NCBI GenBank assembly: GCA_027864655.1
Contig: JAQAZG010000002.1
Coordinates: 1 to 64,000, forward strand
Length of the DNA stretch: 64,000 nucleotides
Direction of reading: 5' to 3'
From: Oleispirillum naphthae
GTDB lineage: Bacteria; Pseudomonadota; Alphaproteobacteria; Rhodospirillales; Rhodospirillaceae
Position 1 is the first letter of the stretch. Every line of letters begins with the position of its first letter. Made by a program: the position numbers and the translations under genes. This document shows positions 49,689 through 59,492 of this stretch, piece after piece. Below the pieces are notes generated by a model. The model did no database searches. It was not told where the DNA came from and saw only the letters and a list, made by a program, of their open reading frames with translations.

Positions 49689-50579
49689 TCAGGAAACCGG
49701 ATTCGCCGCCAGGTGCCGGAACAGGCTTGCCGCCGGCGGCGTCAATTCCTCTTCGCTGCGGGCGCAGACCGACAGCCGCCGTGTCGCCCACGCGTCGGCA
49801 AGGCGGATCACGGCAATCCGCGCCGATCTCCGGCAGCGGCGGGCGGCGGCTTCCGGGACGATGCCGATGCCCGCGCCGTTGCCCGCGGCCCGGCAAATGC
49901 CGTCGAAGGTGCGCAGCTTCACGCGGAATTTGAGACGGGCGCCGGTCATCGCCGCCCGCGCGTCGATATGGTCCTGCAGCGCGCCTGCGGCGAGGCCGAT
50001 GAAATGCCGGTCGAGCAGGTCGGCGAAGCGCACCCGCGCCATCGCGGCCAGGTCGTGGCCGTGCGCGGCCACCACGACCAGCCGGTCGACCGCGAACGGC
50101 CGCAGCGTCAGTCCTTCGGTTCCGGCCGTCTCGAAGAGGACGCCGATGTCGGCAAGACCGGCCGCGATGCTCCGGGCGATCTCGCCGCTCTGACGTTCCT
50201 TCAGGTCGAGGTCGGTCTGCGGATTCTCGGCCATCCAGAGGGACAGGCGGTCGGGAAGGAATTCGGTCATCGCCGCGGTGTTCGCCAGGACGCGAACGGT
50301 GGCGCGCACGCCCTTTGCGTATTCCCCCAGTTCGCCGCGCATCCGCGTCATCTGTTGAAGGATGGCGCGGGCATGATGCGCCAGCGTCTCCCCGGCTTCG
50401 GTCGGCGTCACGCCCCGCCGCCCGCGTTCCAGCAGCACGACCCGGCCGACCGTCTCCATATCGCGCAGCCGTTCGCTCGCCGCCGCCAGGGAAAGTCCGG
50501 CCTCCGCCGCGCCGTGGGTGATGCTGCCGGCATCCACCACGGCGAGGAACAGGCGAAGATCGGTCAGGTCGAAGCGCAT
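49689..50579 (-). CDS. LysR-family transcriptional regulator
   Basis: 296 aa. The N-terminal winged helix-turn-helix is DLRLFLAVVDAGSITHGA...LSLAAASERLRDME (residues about 6-42). The effector-binding domain follows, with the usual beta-alpha fold (FAVDRLVVVAAHGHDL). It is divergent from the TauE-like exporter, with the shared 140-bp region between them, so it probably controls that gene in response to a small molecule or anion. The ligand is unknown. Confidence 0.9.
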   Translation of the reverse strand: MRFDLTDLRLFLAVVDAGSITHGAAEAGLSLAAASERLRDMETVGRVVLLERGRRGVTPTEAGETLAHHARAILQQMTRMRGELGEYAKGVRATVRVLANTAAMTEFLPDRLSLWMAENPQTDLDLKERQSGEIARSIAAGLADIGVLFETAGTEGLTLRPFAVDRLVVVAAHGHDLAAMARVRFADLLDRHFIGLAAGALQDHIDARAAMTGARLKFRVKLRTFDGICRAAGNGAGIGIVPEAAARRCRRSARIAVIRLADAWATRRLSVCARSEEELTPPAASLFRHLAANPVS

Positions 50580-50719
50580 GCGGTCAGGATACCGCCGAAT
50601 CTGCCTTCGGTCCAGACGAAGGCAGATGACGGATCATCCGCATTGTCGGCGCACCCGGCTTCCGTATCGTGAGGGGCGTCCGGATTTTGCCGCCGCCATC
50701 GCAGGGAGGGACCCGCCGC
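50580..50719. promoter_or_regulatory. Divergent LysR-TauE intergenic region
   Basis: 140 bp that must carry both promoters and a LysR-binding site. An AGATGACGGATCATCC stretch (about 50624-50639) has short dyad symmetry. No clear T-N11-A operator could be picked out with confidence. Confidence 0.35.
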
Positions 50720-51469
50720 ATGTTCGAGGAGCCACCGTTTCCGTTCGCCGCCATCGCCGCGACCTTTTTCGCGGCGGGCATCGTCAAGGGCGTGACCGGC
50801 ATGGGGTTGCCGACGATGGCGATGGGCATTCTCGGCGCGTTGATCTCCCCCCTGGCCGCCGCGAGCCTGCTGCTGGTTCCATCCTTCGTCACCAATGTCT
50901 GGCAGCTTCTCGCCGGGCCTGGTTTTTCCCCGCTTCTGCGCAGACTCGGACCGATGATGCTTGCGGTCGTCGCGGGCACGCTGGCGGGGTCCTCCTGGCT
51001 TGCCGGGGGCGATGCCCGCTTCACCACGGCGGCGCTCGGCTGCGCGCTCGTCGTCTATGCGGGCTATACGCTTCTCGCCCGCCAGCTCCGCATCCCGGCG
51101 CGTTGGGAGCGGTGGCTCTCCCCCGCCGTCGGCGCGGCGACGGGGCTGGTCGCCGGCGGGACCGGCGTATTCGTGATTCCGGCGGTCCCCTACCTTCAGG
51201 CCCTCGGACTCGAAAAGGACGAACTGATCCAGGCGTTGGGGCTCTCCTTCACCGTCTCCACCATCGCCCTGGCCGCCGGACTCGGCGCGCACGGCAGCCT
51301 TCGGCTCGACAATCTGGCGCTTTCCGCGTTTGCGGTTCTTCCCGCGCTCGGCGGCATGTGGGCGGGTCAGGTTCTCCGCGGCAGAATCGGACCAGTGGCG
51401 TTCCGCCGCGGATTCCTCGCCTGCCTTCTGGCGCTGGGTGCGGAGATGGCGCTGCGTCAGGTGTTCTGA
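50720..51469 (+). CDS. TauE/SafE-family anion exporter or permease
   Basis: 249 aa with GGGAGGG before the ATG at 50720. Seven to eight membrane helices in the two-repeat TauE arrangement; the family pattern GIVKGVTGMGLPTMAMG is repeated as AATGLVAGGTGVFVIPAVPYL. Members move sulfite, taurine-related sulfonates or other organic anions. Its divergent LysR partner is the usual arrangement. Substrate not determined. Confidence 0.85.
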   Translation: MFEEPPFPFAAIAATFFAAGIVKGVTGMGLPTMAMGILGALISPLAAASLLLVPSFVTNVWQLLAGPGFSPLLRRLGPMMLAVVAGTLAGSSWLAGGDARFTTAALGCALVVYAGYTLLARQLRIPARWERWLSPAVGAATGLVAGGTGVFVIPAVPYLQALGLEKDELIQALGLSFTVSTIALAAGLGAHGSLRLDNLALSAFAVLPALGGMWAGQVLRGRIGPVAFRRGFLACLLALGAEMALRQVF

Positions 51470-51571
51470 CCGGCGATTCCGCGTGTATGTTCCGTCTTCG
51501 CCTGCCGCCATGCCGCGCACGGCGCATCGGCCCGGTCGGTGCGGTCGGCCTTCTTTGCAGAGGATGCAGCC

Positions 51572-51902
51572 ATGCCGACAACTGCGATTTTTCCATCCCG
51601 ATACGTTCGGGGCGCCGGCGCCATCGACACCCTGGGAGAAGAGACCGCACGCCTGGGCCGGCACGCCCTGGTCCTGTTGGGCAAGGTCGTCGTCAAGACG
51701 CTGAAGGCGCGGGCCTCCGAGGTGATGGCGGGCCATGTCGACGCCGTCACCGAGGTCTTTTCCGGCGAATGCTGCGATGACGAGATTGCCCGGCTGGCCG
51801 AGGCCGCCTGCGCATCGGGCGAGACCATTCACAACGAGCCGCACGAGGTGAACGCCAAGACGGTGTTCTGGTCGCTGAAGATGGCCGACGTCCCGCGCGG
51901 AC
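51572..51902 (+). pseudogene. gldA remnant with a large internal deletion
   Basis: The frame begins like glycerol dehydrogenase (IFPSRYVRGAGAIDTLGEET, then VFSGECCDDEIARLAEAAC) and then runs straight into its C-terminal end (GETIHNEPHEVNAKTVF, KMADVPRG). The intact protein is about 365 aa; only about 85 N-terminal and 30 C-terminal residues remain. The join is within RLAEAAC, a string found near both ends of the family, so the loss probably occurred by recombination between short repeats. The NAD-binding and zinc-binding regions are gone. The frame continues into the convergent CFA gene, so no clean stop exists. Confidence 0.75.
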
Positions 51903-53147
51903 TCATGGCATCGGCAGCGGGTGGCTGGCCTCGAAGGCGCACATGTAGTCGCGGGTTTCCGGCACCGCGGTCTTGGAGCGGGAAAGCTGTAACTGGAAGA
52001 CCACCATGTTCTCGTGGCGGAACGACATCTCCGAGCCGACGAGGTAGAACTCCCACATCCGGCAGAAGCGCTCGTCGAGCATCGCGGCGATCTCGGCGCG
52101 GTGCCGTTGGAAGCGGTCCTGCCAGTGCTTGAGGGTCTCGGCGTAGTGCAGGCGCAGCACTTCGAGGTCGCACAGCACCAGGCGTTCGCGTTCCACCGCC
52201 GCCATCACCTCGGAGAGCGCGGGAATGTAGCCGCCGGGGAAGATGTACTTGCGGATCCAGGCGTTGGTGTCGCCCGGCGGCTCGCTGCGGCCGATGGTGT
52301 GCAGCAGCGCCACGCCGTCGTCGGCGAGGTGCTCGCGCACGGCGCGGAAGAAGGTGCGGTAGAAGCGCACCCCGACGTGCTCGAACATGCCGACCGAGAC
52401 GATGCGGTCGTAGCGGCCCTTGAGCTGGCGGTAGTCCACGAGTTCGAAGCGGACGCGGTCCGACAGTCCGGCGGCCTCGGCGCGCTGCCGCGCGATGGCG
52501 AGCTGGTGCTCGGACAGCGTGATGCCGGTGACGTCGGCGCCGTAGTCCTTCGCCAGCGTCAGCGCCATGCCGCCCCAGCCGCAGCCGATGTCGAGCACGC
52601 GCTGCCCCGGCTGGAGCAGAAGCTTCGCGGCGATGTGGCGTTTCTTCGCCGCCTGGGCCTGCTCCAGGGTTTCGTTGCCGGTGGGGTAGTAGGCGCAGGA
52701 ATACTGCCGGTCGGCATCGAGGAAGGCGTCGTAGAGCTCGGGCGGCAGGTCGTAGTGGTGGGCGACGTTGGCCTTGGAGCGCTTCACCGGGTTGTTCTGG
52801 TGCGCCCGCCGCACCAGGCGGGCGAGCACTCCGGAGAGGCGCACGCGGGGCGAGTCCTGCAGCCGTTCGAAGTTGATTATGAACAGCGCCACGAGGTCGC
52901 GCAGCGTGCCTTCCTCGAGGGTGATGGCGCCGTCCATGAATCCCTCGCCGAAGGCGAGCGCCGGGTGCCAGGGCAGGCGGCGGACGACCCGCGGGTCGGA
53001 AAAGCGCAGATGCACAGGGGCCGGACGGTCGGCGGCGGGCAGGGCGGCGATGGGGCCGCCCGCGATGTGAAAGGACGAACCGTCGGGTCTGGTCACCGTC
53101 AGGTCGCCCAACCGGATCAAACGACGTAGGAACAGTTCAAACAACAT
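51903..53147 (-). CDS. Cyclopropane-fatty-acyl-phospholipid synthase family protein
   Basis: 414 aa with GGAGG before the ATG. It transfers a methylene from SAM to a double bond of membrane phospholipid acyl chains. The N-terminal lipid-binding region has GEGFMDGAITLEEGTLRDLV. The catalytic part begins NVAHHYDLPPELYDAFLD, then YSCAYYPTGNETLEQAQ, the SAM site VLDIGCGWGGMALTLA and EHVG(V)RFYRTFF. Its 3' end abuts the gldA remnant. It is divergent from the MFS gene across a region with symmetric elements. It could be a related methyltransferase rather than a true CFA synthase. Confidence 0.9.
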   Translation of the reverse strand: MLFELFLRRLIRLGDLTVTRPDGSSFHIAGGPIAALPAADRPAPVHLRFSDPRVVRRLPWHPALAFGEGFMDGAITLEEGTLRDLVALFIINFERLQDSPRVRLSGVLARLVRRAHQNNPVKRSKANVAHHYDLPPELYDAFLDADRQYSCAYYPTGNETLEQAQAAKKRHIAAKLLLQPGQRVLDIGCGWGGMALTLAKDYGADVTGITLSEHQLAIARQRAEAAGLSDRVRFELVDYRQLKGRYDRIVSVGMFEHVGVRFYRTFFRAVREHLADDGVALLHTIGRSEPPGDTNAWIRKYIFPGGYIPALSEVMAAVERERLVLCDLEVLRLHYAETLKHWQDRFQRHRAEIAAMLDERFCRMWEFYLVGSEMSFRHENMVVFQLQLSRSKTAVPETRDYMCAFEASHPLPMP

Positions 53148-53241
53148 ACCGGCCTCCTTCGCACCGGAAAGCCCGAATACGGCGTTCGGTCCCCTCTTGC
53201 CCTTATCCCTTGTGATCAAGCATATGCGCCTTGCCGCGCCG

Positions 53242-53348
53242 GTATGCAAACCGTTCGTTGCATTTTTACCATGCGCAGGCCGCACCGTGGTGCGGCCCTC
53301 GATTTCCCGTGGACAGGCGGGCCGCATTGTGACAGCAGTATTGCATAC
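53242..53348. promoter_or_regulatory. Symmetric elements in the cfa-MFS divergent region
   Basis: Within the 231-bp gap there are two inverted 8-bp copies, GTATGCAA (53242-53249) and TTGCATAC (53341-53348), with a perfect 20-bp palindrome between them (53278-53297, arms GGCCGCACC and GGTGCGGCC, centre GT). This could be a regulator-binding arrangement for both genes, or the palindrome could be a strong RNA hairpin. No clear -35/-10 pair was found. Confidence 0.5.
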
Positions 53349-53378
53349 GATCCGCCCATTTTTCTTCCGGAGGCCGCC

Positions 53379-54626
53379 GTGCGCCAGCCCGCCGCCGCCG
53401 GAGGCGCCGCCGTCGCGGTGCTTCTGGCTTTGAGCTTCTGTCACATGCTCAACGACATGATGCAGTCGTTGCTGGCCGCGATCTATCCGATGCTGAAGGC
53501 GGACTACGGCCTCGATTTCGGCCAGATCGGCCTTTTGACCCTCACCTTCCAGCTCACCGCGTCGCTGTTGCAGCCGTGGGTGGGCTTCTACACCGACCGC
53601 AAGCCGCAGCCGTTCTCCCTGGTGCTGGGCATGGGCTCCACCTTCGCCGGGCTGCTGCTGCTCGCCACCGCGTCGAGCTATGGCCTGCTGCTCGCCGGGG
53701 CGGCGGTGGTGGGCATCGGCTCCTCGGTCTTCCACCCCGAGTCGTCGCGCGTCGCGCGCATGGCGTCGGGCGGGCGCTTCGGCCTGGCGCAGTCGGTTTT
53801 CCAGTTGGGCGGCTATTCCGGCACCGCGCTCGGGCCGCTCTTGGCCGCGCTGATCGTGGTGCCCAACGGGCAAGGCTCGGTGGCGTGGTTCTGCGCCGCG
53901 GCGCTGATCGCCGCGGTGGTGCTGTGGCGGGTGGGCGACTGGTACCAGGTGGCGCGCGCCAACGCGGCGAAGAAGCCCGCGGCGGCGGTGGAAAGCCTGG
54001 TGCTGCCGAAGCGCAAGGTGCTGCTCACCCTCGGCCTGCTGGCGATGCTGGTGTTCTCCAAGAACGTCTACATGGCCAGCCTGAGCAGCTACTACACCTT
54101 CTACCTGATGGAGACGTTCCACGTTTCGGTGCGCGCCTCGCAGGTCTATCTCTTCGTCTTCCTCGGCGCGGTGGCGGTGGGCACCCTGATCGGCGGGCCG
54201 GTGGGCGACCGCTTCGGCCGCAAGATGGTGATCTGGTGCTCGATCCTCGGCGTGCTGCCGTTCACCCTGATGCTGCCCTACGCCAACCTGTTCTGGACGC
54301 CGATCCTCTCCGTGGTCATCGGCCTCATCCTCGCCTCGGCGTTTCCCGCGATCATCGTCTACGGGCAGGAGCTGGTGCCCGGCAGGGTGGGCACCGTCGC
54401 CGGTCTGTTCTTCGGCTTCTCCTTCGGCATGGGGGGGCTCGGCGCGGCGATTCTCGGCCAGGTGGCGGATGTCCACGGCATCCGCTTCGTCTATTACCTG
54501 TGTTCCTTCCTGCCCGCCATCGGCCTGTTGACGGTGTTTTTGCCGAACATCGAAAAGCCGAAGCTGGAGGCGCGGCGCAAGGCCCGCGCCGCCGCCACCG
54601 CGGGCGCGGAAGCGGGCGCGGAATAG
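53379..54626 (+). CDS. MFS transporter, fosmidomycin-resistance (Fsr)-like
   Basis: 415 aa from a GTG at 53379 with CCGGAGG upstream. About 12 membrane helices. The first helices carry LSFCHMLNDMMQSLLAAIYPMLK and GQIGLLTLTFQLTASLLQPWVG, characteristic of the Fsr-like exporters. The middle loop has GDRFGRKM. The family exports toxic compounds such as fosmidomycin; other substrates are possible. The C-terminal tail is Ala- and Glu-rich. Confidence 0.82.
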   Translation: MRQPAAAGGAAVAVLLALSFCHMLNDMMQSLLAAIYPMLKADYGLDFGQIGLLTLTFQLTASLLQPWVGFYTDRKPQPFSLVLGMGSTFAGLLLLATASSYGLLLAGAAVVGIGSSVFHPESSRVARMASGGRFGLAQSVFQLGGYSGTALGPLLAALIVVPNGQGSVAWFCAAALIAAVVLWRVGDWYQVARANAAKKPAAAVESLVLPKRKVLLTLGLLAMLVFSKNVYMASLSSYYTFYLMETFHVSVRASQVYLFVFLGAVAVGTLIGGPVGDRFGRKMVIWCSILGVLPFTLMLPYANLFWTPILSVVIGLILASAFPAIIVYGQELVPGRVGTVAGLFFGFSFGMGGLGAAILGQVADVHGIRFVYYLCSFLPAIGLLTVFLPNIEKPKLEARRKARAAATAGAEAGAE

Positions 54627-54629
54627 GGG

Positions 54630-56432
54630 TCAGCGCCCGAACAGGCGCTCCACGTCGGCAAGTTTCAGCTCCACCCAGGTCGGGCGGCCGTGGTTGCACT
54701 GCCCGGCGCGCGGCGTCACTTCCATCCGGCGCAGCAGCGCGTTCATCTCCTCCACCGAGAGGCGGCGGCCCGCCCGCACCGAGCCGTGGCAGGCGATGGT
54801 GGCGAGCACGCGCTCCAGGCGGTCGGTGAGCGCGGTGGCGTCGTCCCATTCGAGAAGGCCGTCGGCAATGTCCTTGACCAGGGCGCGCACGTCCGCCGCC
54901 CCCAGCGCGGCGGGAATCTCGCGCACCACCAGGGCGGTCTCGCCGAAGGGCTCGACGACGAGGCCGAACGCCGCCAGTTCCGCGCCGCGCGCGGCGACGC
55001 GCTCCGCCTCCGCCGCGGTCATCTCCACCACCTCGGGCAGCAGCAGCACCTGGCGTTTCACCCCGGCGGCGGCGATCTCCGCCTTGATGCGCTCCAGCAC
55101 GATGCGCTCGTGCGCCGCGTGCTGGTCCACGATCACCAGGCCGTCGGCGGTCTGGGCGACGATGTAGGTTTCGTGCAGTTGCGCCCGCGCCTGACCGAGG
55201 GGATAGTCCTGCGGCGGCTCCACCGGCGCGTCGCCGCTGCCGCGCACCGCGCCGCCGGGCGGCAGGGAAAGGCCGGGCAGCGCCTCGGCAAGCCCCGCCG
55301 GAGCCTGGAAGGAAATCGCCGCGTCGAGCGCGGCGCGCGGCCCGGCGGCGGGGCCGGGACGGCCGAAGCCGCTGCTTCCCCCCTGCGGGCGGAAGGCGGC
55401 GAGCGCGCGCTCCGCCGCATCGGCGGCGCGGAACCCGGCCCCGCCGATCGCCGCCTTCAGCCCCGAGACGATGAGGGACCGCACCAGCCCCGGCTCGCGG
55501 AAGCGCACCTCCGCCTTGGCGGGGTGGACGTTGACATCGACGAACTCCGGATCGACGGTGAGGAACAGCGCCACCACCGGGTGGCGGTCGTGCGCCAGCA
55601 CGTCGCGGTAGGCGCCGCGCACCGCGCCGAGCAGCAGGCGGTCGCGCACCGGGCGGCCGTTGACGAAAAGGTACTGTTCCTGCGCCGTGCCCTTGTTGAA
55701 GGTGGGCAGCCCGGCATAGCCGGTGAGGCGCAGGCCCTCGCGGTCGATGTCCACCGCCACCGCGTTCTCGGCGAAGTCGCGGCCGAGGATGCGGCGCAGC
55801 CGGGCGAGGCGGGCGTCGAACAGGTCGCCCTTCTCCGGCGGCAGGGAGAGGCGCTCGCGCCCGTCGTCGGAGAAGGAAAACCCGATCTGCGGGTGCGCCA
55901 TGGCGAGGCGCGTCACCGCGTCCAGCGCGTGGGCCGCCTCGGTGCGCGGCGCCTTGAGGAATTTCAGCCGCGCCGGCGTGGCGTAGAAGAGGTCGCGCAC
56001 CTCGACGCGGGTGCCCGGCGGGTGCGCCGCGGGTTCGGCGCGGCCCTTCGCGCCGCCCTCCACCGTGAGCGTCCAGGCGGAGTCCGCCGCCGCGGTGCGC
56101 GAGGTGAGGGTGAGGCGGGAGACCGCGCCGATCGAAGGCAGCGCCTCGCCGCGGAAGCCGAAGTGGTCGATGTGGGTGAGGTCGCCGGTCGGCAGCTTGG
56201 AGGTGGCGTGGCGTTCCACCGCCAGCGCCAGTTCCTCCGCCGTCATGCCGCAGCCGTCGTCGGTGACCGCGATCAGGCTGCGCCCGCCGTCGCGGAGGAT
56301 CACCGCGACGCGCGCGGCCTCGGCGTCGAGCGCGTTTTCGACCAGCTCCTTGACCGCGGCGGCGGGGCGCTCCACCACCTCGCCCGCGGCGATGCGGTCC
56401 ACCAGATCGGGGGGGAGAAGGCGGATGTTCAC
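54630..56432 (-). CDS. mutL: DNA mismatch repair protein MutL
   Basis: 600 aa from a GTG at 56432, which overlaps the pgi stop (GTGA). GHKL ATPase motifs: [28 protein letters not shown] and FVNGRPVRD. The C-terminal part keeps [12 protein letters not shown], matching the endonuclease consensus DQHA(X)2E(X)4E, as well as ACHGSVRAG and CNHGRPTW. This is an endonuclease-type MutL, expected where MutH is absent. It couples MutS mismatch recognition to strand nicking. Confidence 0.95.
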   Translation of the reverse strand: MNIRLLPPDLVDRIAAGEVVERPAAAVKELVENALDAEAARVAVILRDGGRSLIAVTDDGCGMTAEELALAVERHATSKLPTGDLTHIDHFGFRGEALPSIGAVSRLTLTSRTAAADSAWTLTVEGGAKGRAEPAAHPPGTRVEVRDLFYATPARLKFLKAPRTEAAHALDAVTRLAMAHPQIGFSFSDDGRERLSLPPEKGDLFDARLARLRRILGRDFAENAVAVDIDREGLRLTGYAGLPTFNKGTAQEQYLFVNGRPVRDRLLLGAVRGAYRDVLAHDRHPVVALFLTVDPEFVDVNVHPAKAEVRFREPGLVRSLIVSGLKAAIGGAGFRAADAAERALAAFRPQGGSSGFGRPGPAAGPRAALDAAISFQAPAGLAEALPGLSLPPGGAVRGSGDAPVEPPQDYPLGQARAQLHETYIVAQTADGLVIVDQHAAHERIVLERIKAEIAAAGVKRQVLLLPEVVEMTAAEAERVAARGAELAAFGLVVEPFGETALVVREIPAALGAADVRALVKDIADGLLEWDDATALTDRLERVLATIACHGSVRAGRRLSVEEMNALLRRMEVTPRAGQCNHGRPTWVELKLADVERLFGR

Positions 56433-58171
56433 CCTTCGCCGCCTCCGTCGCCGCTGTCGGCGTCGCCGCCCGGGCCGTCGTCGGCGTCGCCTTCCTCGTC
56501 GTCGCCTTCGTCGGCGTCGCCCGCGCCCTCGGGCGCGCGCAGAGCGCAGACGAGGCCGATCAGCGCGGCGGTGGAGCCGTCGTGCGGCCTCGGCTCGCCG
56601 CCCATCAACTCGGGGAGAATCGCCCCGGCCATCTGCTTGCCCAGTTCCACACCCCACTGGTCGAAGGCGTTGATCCCCCAGACCGCGCTCTGCACGAACA
56701 CCTTGTGCTCATAGAGCGCGAGCAGCATGCCCAGGGTCTCCGGCGTCACCCGCGGCAGCAGGATGGTGGTGGAGGGCCGGTCGCCGGGGAAGGCGCGGTG
56801 CGGCGCCAGGCGCTCCGCCTCGGCGAGCGGCGTGCCCTTGGCCAGCATCTCCGCCTTCGCCTCCGCCGCGCTGCGGCCGCGCATCAGCGCCTCGGCCTGG
56901 GCGAGCGCGTTGGCGAGCAGCATCGGCTGGTGGTCGGCGATCTCGTAGTGGGAGTGGGCGACGACGATGAAGTCGCAGGCCACCGCCCGCGTGCCCTGGT
57001 GGAGAAGCTGGTAGAACGAGTGCTGGCCGTTGGTTCCCGGCTCGCCGAACAGCACCGGCGCGGTGGCCGCCGCCACCGGCGCGCCCGCCATCGTCACCCC
57101 CTTGCCGTTGCTCTCCATCTCCAACTGTTGCAGGTAGGCGGGCAGGCGGGCGAGCATCTGGTCGTAGGGCAGCACCGCGAGCGCCGGAATGCCGAGCGCG
57201 CTGTGGTTCCAGATTCCGGCGAGCGCGAGGACCACCGGCAGGTTCTCCAGGGGCGGCGCATCGCGGAAGTGCTCGTCCATGGTACGGGCCCCGGCCAGCA
57301 GAGCCTCGAATGCCTCGAAGCCGACGGCGATGGCGATGGAGAGCCCCACCGCCGACCACAGGGAATAGCGGCCGCCCACCCAATCCCAGAAGCCGAACAT
57401 GTTGGCGGTGTCGATGCCGAAGGCGGAAACCGCCGCCGCATTGGTGGACACCGCGACGAAGTGCTGCGCCACCGCCGCCTCGCCGAGATGGCCGGTCAGC
57501 CAGCCGCGCGCCGTGGTGGCGTTGCGCAGGGTCTCCTGGGTGGTGAAGGTCTTGGAGGTGACGATGAAAAGCGTCGTCTCCGGGTCCAACCCGCGCAGGG
57601 TGCGCGCGATGTGGGCGGCATCGACGTTGGAGACGAAGTGGGCGCGCAAATCGTCGCGGCCGAACGCGGCGAGCGCGCCGCATACCATCGCCGGGCCGAG
57701 GTCGGAGCCGCCGATGCCGATGTTGACCACGTCGGTCACCGCCTTGCCGGTGGCGCCGCGCCAGTCGCCCGCGCGCACCGCGGCGGAGAAATCGGCGATG
57801 CGGTCCAGAACCTCACGCACCTCGGGCGGCGCATCCGCCCCGGCGCGCAACGCGACGTGGAAGGCGGCGCGCTTCTCCGTGGCGTTGATCGCCTCTCCGG
57901 CGAACATCGCGGCAACCTGCTCCGCCAGGCCGCACTCGGCGGCGAGCGCGGCGAGCAGGTCCAGGGTCTCGGCGGTGAGCGCGTTCTTCGACAGGTCGAG
58001 GAGGAACGGCCCGCGCGCCGTATCGAGCGAGAGCGACAGGTCGGCGAAGCGCCCGGGATCGTCGGCGAACATCTCGGCGATGCGGCGGCCGGAGAGCGCG
58101 GCGCGGTGACGGGCGAGCGCCCGCCAGGCCGGAGTGCCGGGCAGGGCGGGCAACGAAGCGGGAAAGGACAT
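56429..58171 (-). CDS. pgi: Glucose-6-phosphate isomerase
   Basis: 580 aa. It interconverts glucose 6-phosphate and fructose 6-phosphate. Motifs: [54 protein letters not shown] and the catalytic Lys in [13 protein letters not shown]. The normal protein ends near residue 546; the last 35 residues are a very acidic, Gly-rich tail ([11 protein letters not shown]). That tail is encoded by the DNA that runs into the mutL start, so coupling with mutL may explain its composition. Confidence 0.93.
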   Translation of the reverse strand: MSFPASLPALPGTPAWRALARHRAALSGRRIAEMFADDPGRFADLSLSLDTARGPFLLDLSKNALTAETLDLLAALAAECGLAEQVAAMFAGEAINATEKRAAFHVALRAGADAPPEVREVLDRIADFSAAVRAGDWRGATGKAVTDVVNIGIGGSDLGPAMVCGALAAFGRDDLRAHFVSNVDAAHIARTLRGLDPETTLFIVTSKTFTTQETLRNATTARGWLTGHLGEAAVAQHFVAVSTNAAAVSAFGIDTANMFGFWDWVGGRYSLWSAVGLSIAIAVGFEAFEALLAGARTMDEHFRDAPPLENLPVVLALAGIWNHSALGIPALAVLPYDQMLARLPAYLQQLEMESNGKGVTMAGAPVAAATAPVLFGEPGTNGQHSFYQLLHQGTRAVACDFIVVAHSHYEIADHQPMLLANALAQAEALMRGRSAAEAKAEMLAKGTPLAEAERLAPHRAFPGDRPSTTILLPRVTPETLGMLLALYEHKVFVQSAVWGINAFDQWGVELGKQMAGAILPELMGGEPRPHDGSTAALIGLVCALRAPEGAGDADEGDDEEGDADDGPGGDADSGDGGGEG

Positions 58172-58404
58172 GGCGGCACCTCGACCACGAAGGCGGGACG
58201 GAAGAAACCGGTTTATGGAGCGAGTCTAACAGACCCCACCCCCCGCCGTCACCCGGAGGCGTGCGGGGAAGAACCGTTATCGCTCCGATGTCGTTTCATA
58301 TTAAGATTCCAGCTTGGTGTGGTTTACGGCATGATCCGGACGGTGAATATATTGCGTATGCTGGTCGCCTCATACACAATAGGTGGGTTTGAAGTGGAGT
58401 GCAC
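58172..58404. promoter_or_regulatory. Intergenic region before the m5C methylase, with candidate promoter
   Basis: The GC-rich first half (the pgi leader side, 58172-58280) gives way to AT-rich DNA (TCATATTAAGATTCCAG). A possible plus-strand promoter is TTGCGT (58352-58357), 17 bp, CACAAT (58375-58380), about 25 bp before the methylase start. It marks the edge of a lower-GC island. Confidence 0.45.
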
Positions 58405-59484
58405 ATGGCCTACAAGTTGATCGATCTGTTCGCCGGTGCCGGCGGGCTCAGCCTCGGATTCACCGACCGTCGATTCGGCGGCGGGTTTCGGAGTGTGCTG
58501 GCGATGGACCTCGATCCGGCGGCCGTGAAGACTTACTGCGCGAATTTCGGCGATCACGGCGTATGCGCGGATATCGAGGAGTGGCTGGCTTCCGACCGTC
58601 CTATTCCGAAGGCGGACGTCGTCATCGGCGGTCCACCCTGCCAAGGGTTTTCTCTGCTGAATAAGCGGAGACAGGGAGACGCACGCCGTCAACTCTGGCA
58701 GCCGTATATGGACTTCGTGGAACGTGCCGAAGCGCAGGCATTCGTCATCGAAAACGTCGCCGAACTGCGATCCTCGCCGGAGTATGAGGAGATAGTTCGC
58801 CGCGCGAAGGACATGGGCTTCGAAGTCGTTTCCGGAGTGTTGCTGGCGGCCGATTACGGAGCACCCCAGACTCGTCGGCGAGCGGTCATTATCGGATACC
58901 GGGCCGATGCCCGGTCGGTGCCCCAATTCCCACCGTCTCAAACGCATGCCGCACCGCAACTCGGTTCGAAGTTGCCGTCATGGCGAACCGTGCGCGAGGC
59001 CATTGCAGACCTTCCCGTGCCTATCGGTACGGAAATCCGCGACCTTCCCGGCCCCCTCGACCTTCACTTCGGCCGGACGCCTACGGCGGTGAGTTTGCGT
59101 CGGTATCGAGCCGTGCCTCCGGGAGGCAATCGCTTCGATCTCCAGCGAAATGCACCCGAGATCACGCCGCCGTGTTGGATTAAGAAGACATCCGGCGGTA
59201 CGGACCTCTTCGGCCGTCTGTGGTGGGATCGCCCCTCGGTTACGATCCGGACCGAGTTCTTCAAGCCGGAAAAAGGGCGCTATCTCCATCCGGAGCAACA
59301 CCGCCCGATCACCCATCGAGAAGCGGCCCGATTGATGGGGTTCCCCGACGATTTCGAGTTTGTGGGGAGCAAGGTCGAAGTGGCTCGGCAGATCGGCAAT
59401 GCGGTGCCGCCGCCCCTCGCCGGTGCCGTTGCGCTGACCGTCAAAGCGTTTCTTGATGCGACGAAAAAGCGACACGCCGCATGA
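58405..59484 (+). CDS. DNA (cytosine-5-)-methyltransferase of a type II restriction-modification system
   Basis: 359 aa from the ATG at 58405 (GTGGAG just upstream). C5-methylase motifs in order: I DLFAGAGGLSLGF, IV GGPPCQGFS (catalytic Cys79), VI VIENVAEL, VIII APQTRRRAVIIG, and X QIGNAVPPPLAGAV. The target-recognition region is at about 200-290. It adds a methyl to cytosine C5 and protects host DNA from the linked nuclease. GC is about 57-60%, well below the surroundings. The recognition sequence cannot be read from the protein. The nuclease gene is convergent, 8 bp away. Confidence 0.93.
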   Translation: MAYKLIDLFAGAGGLSLGFTDRRFGGGFRSVLAMDLDPAAVKTYCANFGDHGVCADIEEWLASDRPIPKADVVIGGPPCQGFSLLNKRRQGDARRQLWQPYMDFVERAEAQAFVIENVAELRSSPEYEEIVRRAKDMGFEVVSGVLLAADYGAPQTRRRAVIIGYRADARSVPQFPPSQTHAAPQLGSKLPSWRTVREAIADLPVPIGTEIRDLPGPLDLHFGRTPTAVSLRRYRAVPPGGNRFDLQRNAPEITPPCWIKKTSGGTDLFGRLWWDRPSVTIRTEFFKPEKGRYLHPEQHRPITHREAARLMGFPDDFEFVGSKVEVARQIGNAVPPPLAGAVALTVKAFLDATKKRHAA

Positions 59485-59492
59485 TGGGGCCG

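Noticed and set aside
51903-52132. gldA remnant extending past 51902
   Set aside because: The frame stays open, but the residues are Arg-, Ser- and Pro-rich antisense of the CFA gene with no similarity to GldA.
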